NCBI GenBank assembly: GCA_019637685.1
Contig: JAHBVF010000018.1
Coordinates: forward strand, 1-64,000
Direction: 5' to 3'
Length of the DNA: 64,000 nucleotides
Origin: Caldilineaceae bacterium
Lineage (GTDB): Bacteria; Chloroflexota; Anaerolineae; Caldilineales; Caldilineaceae
Part shown: positions 55,103 through 63,300 of the stretch, piece by piece
Position numbering within the stretch: the stretch's first letter is position 1
Layout of the letters: each line of letters begins with the position of its first letter
Notes under the pieces: generated by a model
The model's input: only the letters and a program-made list of their open reading frames with translations
What the model was told of the DNA's origin: nothing
Database searches by the model: none
Made by a program: the position numbers and the translations under genes

Positions 55103-55167
55103 TGTATACATGGATGGAAAGGAATACAGAGCAGAAAAACCCGTGTTCCTTTCCATCCGTGTATACA
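55103..55167. repeat. TGTATACA-ended hairpin, family B, copy 3
   Basis: A 65-bp palindrome, TGTATACATGGATGGAAAGG pairing with CCTTTCCATCCGTGTATACA, between divergent genes. Confidence 0.8.
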
Positions 55168-55285
55168 ACCTTCTTTGGCGCTGGCGTTGCCAAGTTAGGA
55201 TATACTTTCAGCAGGTGGACATCTACGCCGATTTGGGGTAAAGTCTACTAAACCGGTATACCCCCATCGACCCGAAGGAATGACT

Positions 55286-57091
55286 ATGCAAACCTTACGC
55301 GCTTTTCTCCGCTTTGCCAAACCCTATCGCACGGCCCTGCTCATCACCGTCGCCAGTATGACACTCCTGGTCGGCGTGCAACTGCTCACCCCGTGGATCA
55401 TCCGGGAGCTGATCGGCGCGGTGCGCACCCAGGGCGCAGGGGCCATCGATTACGGCTTTGTCACCCGGCTGGCCCTCCTGGCACTGGCGGTCTTTGTGGC
55501 CCGGGGCGGGCTGGAATTTCTGCGCAGCTATATGGCCCACGTGGCGGGCTGGGGAGTGGTGGCCGATGTGCGCAAGGCGGTCTATCGCCACTTGCAGCGT
55601 ATGTCCCTGCGCTTCTACGAGGACAAACAGACCGGCCAGCTAATGTCGCGGATGGTCAACGATTCGGACCTGCTGGAAAAGCTGATGGCCCACGCGGTCC
55701 CCGATGTGGCGGTCAACTTCCTCACCCTCATCGGCGTCAGTGTGATGCTCTTTGTCATGAGTCCGCCCCTGATGCTCCTGACCCTCATCCCTATCCCGCT
55801 GATTCTGCTGGCCATGCAGGGCTTTGCCCGCCTGGTGCGCCCGGCCTTTCGCACCCGCCAGCGGGAACTGGGCGAACTCAACGCCATCCTCCAGGACAAT
55901 CTCTCCGGCATCCGGGAGATCAAAACCTTTACGCGGGAAGCGATGGAGTCCGAGCGCATCGGCAACCGCATCACCAACTATATGAATTCCCTGCTCTACG
56001 CGCTGAAAATGATGGCGACCTTCCAGCCTTTCGTCAACTTTTCTTCGTCTTTGGGGCTGATTGTGGTCATCTATTTTGGCGGGCGCATGGCCCTGGCCGG
56101 AACCCTGCCCATCGAGGATTTGGTGGCCTTCTTCCTCTATCTGGAGATGTTCTACGGCCCCATCCGCCAGTTGAGCAATGCCTGGGAAGCCGTGCAGGAA
56201 TCTCTGGCCGGGGCCGAGCGGGTGGCCGAACTGCTGGACCAGCCCGCGGACATCTTCGACAAGCCGGACGCGCTGGCCCTGACCGGCCGGGCGCGGGGCG
56301 AAGTGCGGCTGGAAAACGTGCGTTTCAGCTACCTGCCCGATCAGCCCGTGCTGGACGGCATCAGCCTGGACATTCCCGCCAATTCTGTGGCCGCGCTGGT
56401 GGGTCCCACAGGCGTGGGTAAGACGACCCTGGCCAGTCTCATCCCCCGCTTCTACGATGTGGACGGCGGCTGCATTCGCGTGGACGGCCACGACATCCGC
56501 GACCTGACCCTGCACAGCCTGCGCCAGCAGATCAGCATTGTGTTGCAGGATGTCTTTCTCTTCCACGGCACTGTGCGGGACAATATCCTCTTTGGCCGCC
56601 CGGATGCCACGGAGGCAGAGATGCGGGAGGCCGCGACGATTGCCAACGCCACTGAATTTATCGACCAGTTGCCCCAGGGCTACGACACGCTGATCGGCGA
56701 GCGGGGGGTGAAGCTATCCGGCGGGCAAAAGCAGCGGCTGGCCATTGCCCGCGCGGTGCTGAAGGATGCGCCGATTCTGATTCTGGACGAGGCCACTTCG
56801 TCTGTGGACACAGAGACCGAGCGGCTGATCCAGCAGGCACTGGAGCGGCTGATGGTGGGGCGCACAACGCTGGTCATCGCCCACCGCCTCTCCACCATCC
56901 GCAACGCCGATCAGATCGTCGTCCTCCACGGCAGCGGTGTGGCCGAGCAGGGCAGCCACGCCGAGTTGATGGCCCTGGGCGGCATCTATCATCACCTGAA
57001 TCAGGTGCAGGCCAACGCCGCGCGGGAGACAGTGCAGGAAACAGCGCTGGTAAATGGGCGCAATGGGAAATTGCAGCCTGTAACAGCGTAA
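55286..57091 (+). CDS. ABC transporter, fused permease and ATPase (MsbA/LmrA type)
   Basis: A 601-residue half-exporter. Six membrane spans occupy residues 15-300; the ATPase follows with Walker A GPTGVGKTT near 373, the signature KLSGGQKQR near 477, and Walker B 'ILILDEATSSVD'. It should form a homodimer exporting lipids or drugs. GAAGGA lies 6 nt before the second of two in-frame ATGs, chosen as start. The C-terminal 20 residues are variable. Confidence 0.94.
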   Translation: MQTLRAFLRFAKPYRTALLITVASMTLLVGVQLLTPWIIRELIGAVRTQGAGAIDYGFVTRLALLALAVFVARGGLEFLRSYMAHVAGWGVVADVRKAVYRHLQRMSLRFYEDKQTGQLMSRMVNDSDLLEKLMAHAVPDVAVNFLTLIGVSVMLFVMSPPLMLLTLIPIPLILLAMQGFARLVRPAFRTRQRELGELNAILQDNLSGIREIKTFTREAMESERIGNRITNYMNSLLYALKMMATFQPFVNFSSSLGLIVVIYFGGRMALAGTLPIEDLVAFFLYLEMFYGPIRQLSNAWEAVQESLAGAERVAELLDQPADIFDKPDALALTGRARGEVRLENVRFSYLPDQPVLDGISLDIPANSVAALVGPTGVGKTTLASLIPRFYDVDGGCIRVDGHDIRDLTLHSLRQQISIVLQDVFLFHGTVRDNILFGRPDATEAEMREAATIANATEFIDQLPQGYDTLIGERGVKLSGGQKQRLAIARAVLKDAPILILDEATSSVDTETERLIQQALERLMVGRTTLVIAHRLSTIRNADQIVVLHGSGVAEQGSHAELMALGGIYHHLNQVQANAARETVQETALVNGRNGKLQPVTA

Positions 57092-57219
57092 AATAAAAAT
57101 CTTGCGCAGAGCCATTCATATCAGTATACTGGGCCTATGCGATACCAGAGTCTTCCCCGGTGAACGGTTGTCGCTGCTGCAAACTGTGAAACGTTCTGTG
57201 GACAATGGAGGTGAGTCGT

Positions 57220-57432
57220 ATGTCACTGGCTGAACTATTCCCAGATGTAAAGTTGCTTCCTCGCGCAGATAAGTTGCGTTTGATGCAATTCCTTGTGGTT
57301 GAATTAGCGCAAGAGGAGGGCGTATCGCTGTTTACTGCTGGCTCAACTTATCCGGTGTGGACACCCCTAAATGCTTTTGATGCTGCGGAGACGTTGATGG
57401 AAATGCTGAAAAATCAGAAGGCGGCGGCATGA
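57220..57432 (+). CDS. Small hypothetical protein paired with the protease-like gene
   Basis: A 70-residue protein ('MSLAELFPDVKLLPRADKLRLMQFLVVELAQEEGV', span, then 'YPVWTPLNAFDAAETLMEMLKNQKAAA'). GGAGG lies 9 nt before the ATG at 57220. Its stop overlaps the next start (ATGA). The size and coupling resemble antitoxin-like first genes, but no family is certain. Confidence 0.7.
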   Translation: MSLAELFPDVKLLPRADKLRLMQFLVVELAQEEGVSLFTAGSTYPVWTPLNAFDAAETLMEMLKNQKAAA

Positions 57433-57847
57433 CACCGCCACGTTTCGCCTATCGCCCAATAGAAGCGCAGGCCGCGTCAGCCACGGAGTTGGCCTATTTG
57501 CCTATTACTCTCAGCACCGCCAATGCGACCCTGGCCCTCCATGGGTTGCTGGACAGCGGTTCCACGGTCAACGTCCTTCCCTACCCTATTGGGGGTTGGC
57601 GCTTGAATTTGTGTGGGAGCAACAGACGATTCCCATCGCTTTGACCGGAAGCTTGTCCAGCGTACCTGCCTTTGGCGTACTGATCACTGGGAAGGTCGAG
57701 TCATTTCCTTCGGTTTCGTTGGCTTTTGCCTGGACACAAGCCACAGAAGTACCTTTAATTCTGGGACAAATCAACTTTTTTCTCGAATTTGATGTCTGCT
57801 TCTTCCGTTCTCAGGCTGCCTTTGAAGTTACGCCAAAGGTGGGTTAG
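57429..57847 (+). pseudogene. Frameshifted retropepsin-like aspartic protease gene
   Basis: The first frame (57429 to a stop after 71 codons) has the aspartic-protease motif 'HGLLDSGSTVNVLPY'. A -1 shift in the run GGGGG (57591-57595) restores a second frame, 'LALEFVWEQQTIPIALTGS', 'VPAFGVLITGKVESFP' and 'VPLILGQINFFLEFDV', which has the second-half pattern of the fold. Together they would give about 138 residues. Either the gene is inactive, the run is a sequence error, or expression needs frameshifting. Confidence 0.65.
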
Positions 57848-57903
57848 GGGCACCTAAATAGCGCTTCTTTGTGTACTGGTCAAGATGAGGGTGAGATGAC
57901 AAT

Positions 57904-57990
57904 TTTTACTGCAAAGGGACAGAAAAGCAAAGAAGCAGAGGGAAGTCTCTTTTCTTTGCCTCTTCGCACCTCTGCCTCTTTGCAGTAAAA
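57904..57990. repeat. Inverted repeat TTTTACTGCAAAG
   Basis: Ends TTTTACTGCAAAG and CTTTGCAGTAAAA with interior words GGCAGAGG and GAAGAGGCAAAG forming an 87-bp imperfect palindrome. Confidence 0.7.
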
Positions 57991-58045
57991 GATTTCACCA
58001 TTAGATTGATCACCACAGAATCGCGCTTCTCTGGTTGTTTTCTTT

Positions 58046-58091
58046 AAAGCCACACGAAGGAGACAATGCCTTGCCTTCTTCGTGTGGCTTT
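58046..58091 (-). terminator. Terminator of the mannonate dehydratase gene
   Basis: AAAGCCACACGAAGG pairs with CCTTCTTCGTGTGGCTTT just beyond the stop on the minus strand. Confidence 0.65.
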
Positions 58092-58124
58092 GTGGATCAG
58101 TACACCCTCGATGATTTCCTCGCC

Positions 58125-59336
58125 CTACGGACGCACAATACTCCCGTCCGGTCGCCGGTCCTCGGCCATAAAATAGGCACGGGCCGCCAGTTCCGGGTTG
58201 AGCAGGGCGCGGGCCTTGGCCTCGTCGATGTCGATGCCCAGCCCCGGCTGCTCGTTGGCGTAGAGATAGCCCCCTTCCAGCCGGGCGTAGCCGGGGAAGA
58301 GGTCGTACTCCTCTGGCCGGAAGTGGTTCTCCTCCTGCACGCCAAAACTGGTGGAGGCCAGGTCCAGATGGACCGCGGCCATCTGGTTGACCGGGTCGTT
58401 GTCGCCCCCTTCCTGCCAGGCCGTATGCACGCCGAACCACTCGCAGAGGGTGGCGATCTTGCGGCAATTGGTGATCCCCCCACCTTTGGAGACCCGCACG
58501 CGCACGTAATCGATGAGCCGCTCGGTGATCAGGGGCATCCACTCGTGGGGGTTGACGAAAAGCTCGCCCATGGCCTGGGGGGTCACACACTGCTGGCGCA
58601 CCTGGCGATACCAGTGGATCTGCTCCGGGGAGAGCAGGTCTTCCAGAAAGAAGAGGCGGTAGGGTTCCAGCAGCTTGGCCAGAGCCACCGCGTTGTGAGG
58701 GCGCAGATGCTCGTGGACGTCGTGGGTCAGTTTGGGGTCAAAGCCGACTTTGTCCCGCAAATAAGCGAACATCTCCGGGATATTCTTCAGATAGGCTTCG
58801 TCGTCGAAGAGCCGTTCCCGCGGGGGCGCGTTCTGGGGCTGACCTGTGCCGCCGGGGAGAAAGCCGCCCCCGCCGTAGTTGCCCAACTGGCAGCGGATGA
58901 CCTGATAGCCCTCCTCCATATAGCGGCGCACGTCGTCCTCCAGTTCGGCCAGATCATTGCCGCCGGCGTGGGCATAGGCCAGCACCGCGTCCCGGGTGGG
59001 GCCGCCCAGGAGTTGATAGACGGGCATCCCCGCCTCCTTGCCTTTGATGTCCCACAGGGCCATATCGATTCCCGCCAATGCGGTGTTGAGAATGGAGCCG
59101 TTGCGCCAGTAGCCGTGGGTGTAGACGCTCTGCCAGTTGTCCTCGATGTGCCCGGCTTCCCGCCCGATGAGCAGGGGCGCAATCGTCTCGATGGCGGTGA
59201 TGACCGTGGACGAGTGGTAGTGGTCGCTGGCCGAGCCGATGCCGTATAGACCCGGCTGGTCGGTCAACACTTTGACGATCACCCAGCGGCCCGCGGCCCG
59301 GGTGCGGATGGTCTGGATGGCGGTGATTTTGGGCAT
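58125..59336 (-). CDS. Enolase-superfamily D-mannonate dehydratase (ManD/RspA type)
   Basis: A 403-residue mandelate racemase/muconate lactonizing-type enzyme. The metal ligands Asp206, Glu232 and Glu258 are spaced 26 and 26 residues apart, as in ManD; His208, Arg148, Tyr154 and His304 sit at the other expected places. It likely dehydrates D-mannonate or D-gluconate to 2-keto-3-deoxygluconate, although some RspA-like members have very low activity. A 21-bp minisatellite lies 148 bp upstream of the ATG. Confidence 0.92.
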   Translation of the reverse strand: MPKITAIQTIRTRAAGRWVIVKVLTDQPGLYGIGSASDHYHSSTVITAIETIAPLLIGREAGHIEDNWQSVYTHGYWRNGSILNTALAGIDMALWDIKGKEAGMPVYQLLGGPTRDAVLAYAHAGGNDLAELEDDVRRYMEEGYQVIRCQLGNYGGGGFLPGGTGQPQNAPPRERLFDDEAYLKNIPEMFAYLRDKVGFDPKLTHDVHEHLRPHNAVALAKLLEPYRLFFLEDLLSPEQIHWYRQVRQQCVTPQAMGELFVNPHEWMPLITERLIDYVRVRVSKGGGITNCRKIATLCEWFGVHTAWQEGGDNDPVNQMAAVHLDLASTSFGVQEENHFRPEEYDLFPGYARLEGGYLYANEQPGLGIDIDEAKARALLNPELAARAYFMAEDRRPDGSIVRP

Positions 59337-59483
59337 TGGGGGTGGCTCCTGTTTTTGGGGGGTGGGGTCGATGGAACGCGCATAAATGCGTTGGGGTATC
59401 GTACATCAGGTGGAAGAGGTGGGCAACCGACCAAATAGTGGGAATACCAGAAACTCGGCTGCAAAGTTGTTTCCCACCCTTCG

Positions 59484-59730
59484 CGCAATGCCTCCCAACC
59501 TCCAAACAGTGGCTCCCAACCCCCAAACAGTGGCTCCCAGCCTCCGAACAGTGACGCCCAACCCCCGCGCAGTGATGACCAACCCCCGCGCAGTGATGAC
59601 CAACCCCCGCGCAGTGATGACCAACCCCCGTGCAGCGATGACCAGCACCCACGCAGCGATGACCAACTCCCGCGCAGCGATGACCAGCACCCACGCAGCG
59701 ATGACCAGCACCCACGCAGCGATGACCAGC
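59484..59730. repeat. 21-bp tandem repeat array (about 11.8 copies)
   Basis: Units such as CGCAGTGATGACCAACCCCCG are repeated eleven times plus a 16-nt partial unit, with drift from one end (AACAGTGGCTCCCAACCCCCA) to the other (CGCAGCGATGACCAGCACCCA). The period is a multiple of 3 and several frames on both strands are open (GWSSLRG, LVITARG or AVMTNPR heptads). No ribosome binding site marks a protein start. Confidence 0.9.
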
Positions 59731-59978
59731 TAATGAAAAGATACTTCCCAGACCACACCGCTTGCAATCATTTACATCAGAATGCAGACCCCAAATGCGC
59801 GGGGTATGCAATTGTGTTTTGAGAGCTGCAATATATCGCTGGTTTTGTTTGTTTTCCCCACGAAAACGCGCTATACTCTGTGGATAGTCCTTACCCGTGG
59901 CTTAGATGAAACTGAACCTGCACATTCTCTTGTGTAAGTTGACGGGATAAAACTAAGCGCAGACAATTTACCTTAACT

Positions 59979-60153
59979 TCCGACCTCCGTCCCGTCTTTC
60001 GCTGGGACGAAAGGCGCTGTATTGCCCGCCACGACTACCGCACCAAGCGGGTTATTCTGAAAACCTACAATTCCATGGCCAAGGCGGTGGCGATGGGTGG
60101 AGTGGTGTACCAGACGAGGTTGCATCCACCGCCGGACAGCCCACCGGATATTT
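59979..60153 (+). pseudogene. Possible gene fragment
   Basis: An open frame without a start ('RPVFRWDERRCIARHDYRTKRVILKTYNSMAKAVAMGG', span, to a stop at PPDI) reads like the C-terminus of a protein. No family was recognised. It lies between the minisatellite and a palindromic element. Confidence 0.25.
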
Positions 60154-60161
60154 GAGGAGTG

Positions 60162-60283
60162 CTAGTGTCCCGTCAGCCGTCATTTGATAGAAATTCTGTA
60201 GGGGCGCTGCTTGCTGCGCCCGTGTGTTACTGGCGCAGCAAGCAGCGCCCCTACCGATCATTTCACGCGTGACAGGACACTAG
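60162..60283. repeat. CTAGTGTCC-ended palindromic element
   Basis: About 122 bp, ends CTAGTGTCCCGTCAGCCGTC and (inverted) CTAGTGTCCTGTCACGCGTG. The centre is a strong hairpin GTAGGGGCGCTGCTTGCTGC / GCAGCAAGCAGCGCCCCTAC. It has the structure of a MITE. Confidence 0.75.
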
Positions 60284-60362
60284 GCGAGTGTAGTCCATTT
60301 ATCACCCATCCTTGATTGTTATCTACAACGAATAAGCAATCGAGGTTTCAGGAGAAAATCCG

Positions 60363-63300
60363 ATGATCTATTCAAAAAACGCTTATCGAATTGCTTCCCT
60401 TGTATTAATCTTTGCTCTTCTGTTACCCTCAAAGACTGTAGCAACTACACTATCTGTTGTGCCCTCTAGCACGATCGATAGGTCTATTAGCAGTGCTAGT
60501 TCTGACAATTGTGTTACCGAAGCAATGTCTGGACAAGTCACTGCAAATAACGATCTCGCAAATCATGGTACACAAGGTTGCTTGGTTGATATGACCTACT
60601 ATCCAAGAGTAACCGTACGCGTATACAACAAGCATGGAGTTTGGAAGAAAGTAACTGTTTCATACAATCTCAATGATGATCTGGTAGATGCTGTAAATAT
60701 ATGGGGAAAATTTGGTTACATCGCTCCAAACTCGTTTGCTGAATATCGTCTCACCTTTGATACAGCCTATGATTCAAATATTCATTTTTTGGTGAATGCC
60801 GGAAGAGATGAAAACGGTATCACAATAGCAGGTGGTCTGAATATTTTCTTCAGAATATTAGATGCAGTTGGTATTGGGGCAGATGCGCTTGACTTAGAAA
60901 CACTTACGACTATTGCAGATATAGTGAAGTCTAAGACAAGTATTGTTCTTGCTGCAGATCATCTCATTAACGGTAATTGGTTAGAATTCGTCAAAGCATT
61001 AGATGGTGTCTTCAATGATGACGAGATTTATGAAGCAGTGAAACTGGTTGCTACCAAGGTCGGAAAAACAATAACTAAAGAAGGCTGGAAACAAATTTTC
61101 ACCATTTATAACATTTACAAAACAGCAAAGGATTTATGGGAGGTAACCTGGATTACCCTTACGGACAGATTTACGGGGACTGCAATATTCATCAACAAAG
61201 TCACACAAAATCCTCTACCACCTACTCCAACTCCTGTATCTCCTCCAGTTAATCCAGGCCCTTCACTGGATTTGGACCAAGCTAAATTTACTGGCATCGA
61301 ATTTCCCGATGATGGATATGTTGGGAACCCAAACAGCCAAACCGAAAAGTACTGGCGTATCCAAAACATAGGATCAAGTACCTGGCACAGTGGCTACCAA
61401 TTGGTTTTTGTGGGTGGGTATCAGATGGGAGCACCCAATGCAATACCCATAACCTCTGTTCAGCCAAACCAGACAATAGATTTGAAAATTACTATCACTA
61501 TTCCATCTGGACCAGGAGTGTACCGAGGGAACTGGCGCTTACGTAATCCACAGGGAACCTTCTTTGGCGATCCACTGTGGGTACAGGTAACTGTCCCGGG
61601 GACTGCTTCCCCACCACCCTCCGGTGGACCATCTCTGGAACTCTCCTGTACCAATTGTCCCGTGACAGTAACGCCAGGACAGAAGATCCGCCCCACAATC
61701 CAGGTCAAAGTCAACAGTGGTCAACTTCAGGGTACCAGCCTGCGCGGGGATATGCTGCGCCACAAGTCTGGCGACCGCTTTGGCGCCTGGGAATTTGTCG
61801 CCGTTGAGGGCAGCACGGTCATCAACTCCGGCCAGACCTATGACTTCACATTCTACGCGAACGACCCGATCACCGCACCGTCGAGTCCTGGCGTCTATGA
61901 GACCACCTGGCAGATATGGCGCAACGGCGGCTGGGATGGACCGGAGTTTACCATTCGCTTTGAAGTGAAAGAGTCAGGTGGCAGTAACCAGCGCCCCAAT
62001 CGCCCCAATCTCAGCAGCCCCTATGACTGGTATGTCTACTATTCTGGGAATACTGCCAATCTGTGTGCGCAACAAACAGGTGATCCCGACGGTGATGGAA
62101 TCTCCGCCTACTATTTTGAGATCTACGACAGCGCTCAAAACTGGAACAGTGGATGGACTGGCAACAGTTGTGTCACAACAGGCGGGCTTGGCCCTTATGG
62201 GTACAAATGGCATGTAAAGGTCCAGGATAGCCGGAACCTTGAAAGTGAATGGAGCGAGTCGTGGCACTTCACGCTCGTGAATCCAAATCTGTCGATCAAA
62301 GAGCTTTACTTCCAACCCCAGGATAATAACGAACGAGTCAAGATTCGGGCCTGTACCGAAGGACAGGGAGGTGTTGGCATCACACTGCGGACGAGCGTCA
62401 ACGATGCCAATGACGGCTCTGGCAATGGCACCTGGAGAATCATCCATGAACTGGGCGTTCCCTGTTACAACGAGCAAGATGCTCCGATCTGGACAGTGCT
62501 GGATTACGCAAGTGGCCCCCATCGCGTCAGGGTAGAGGCCCGTGGATCGGGCAGTGGTTGGGATGGTACTGCTGTACGCGAAGAGACATTCAACATTCCC
62601 TCAAACCTGCGTCCGAATTATCCATCCGGTCAAGAACCACAGAATAATGCTTCCCAGAATTCGCGCACTGTACAATTCAAGTGGAAAGAGACCTGGCGGA
62701 CGACGAGCTACCGGTTGGAGGCTTATGATAACGAGCAGTACACGGGAACTCCTCTTCTGGACGTTTCGGTATCGGCTGGCACAACTGAATACGCTCACAC
62801 ATTCCAAGGCAATTCATCGGTGGTCTTCTGGCGTGTCACAGCCAATGGTCCCTATGGATCACACTCCTCTACACAACGTTTCTACGTAGATACAGCACCG
62901 CCAGTTTCTGCTGTTCAAGCACTGCCTGCAAAAGTCACCGAGACCCCATTCCCGGTGACATGGAGTGGAACCGACAACGTTTCCGGCATCCGCTGGTATC
63001 AGATTCAGGTGAAAGAGGGTATGCGTGCCGACAGCGGGTGGGTTGATTGGTTGGTGAATACTGCTGAAACATCGGGACTTTTCAACGGTAAATCGGGGGA
63101 AACCTACGCCTTCCGCGCCCGTGCCATGGATCAGGTTGGTAATTGGGAGACGTGGCCTACTGGCAACGGTGATACACAAACCGCGGTTGACCTGTCAACA
63201 GGAACACCGGGTGCCGATATGCCTGACCTGGCAGTACAGAGCTTGAATAGCTATCCGTTGACTCAAGATAGCCAGGTTGTCCAGGCAGTGGTACAGAACG

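Noticed and set aside
59484..59730. CRISPR array
   Set aside because: The repeats are contiguous 21-bp units without unique spacers, and no cas genes are nearby.
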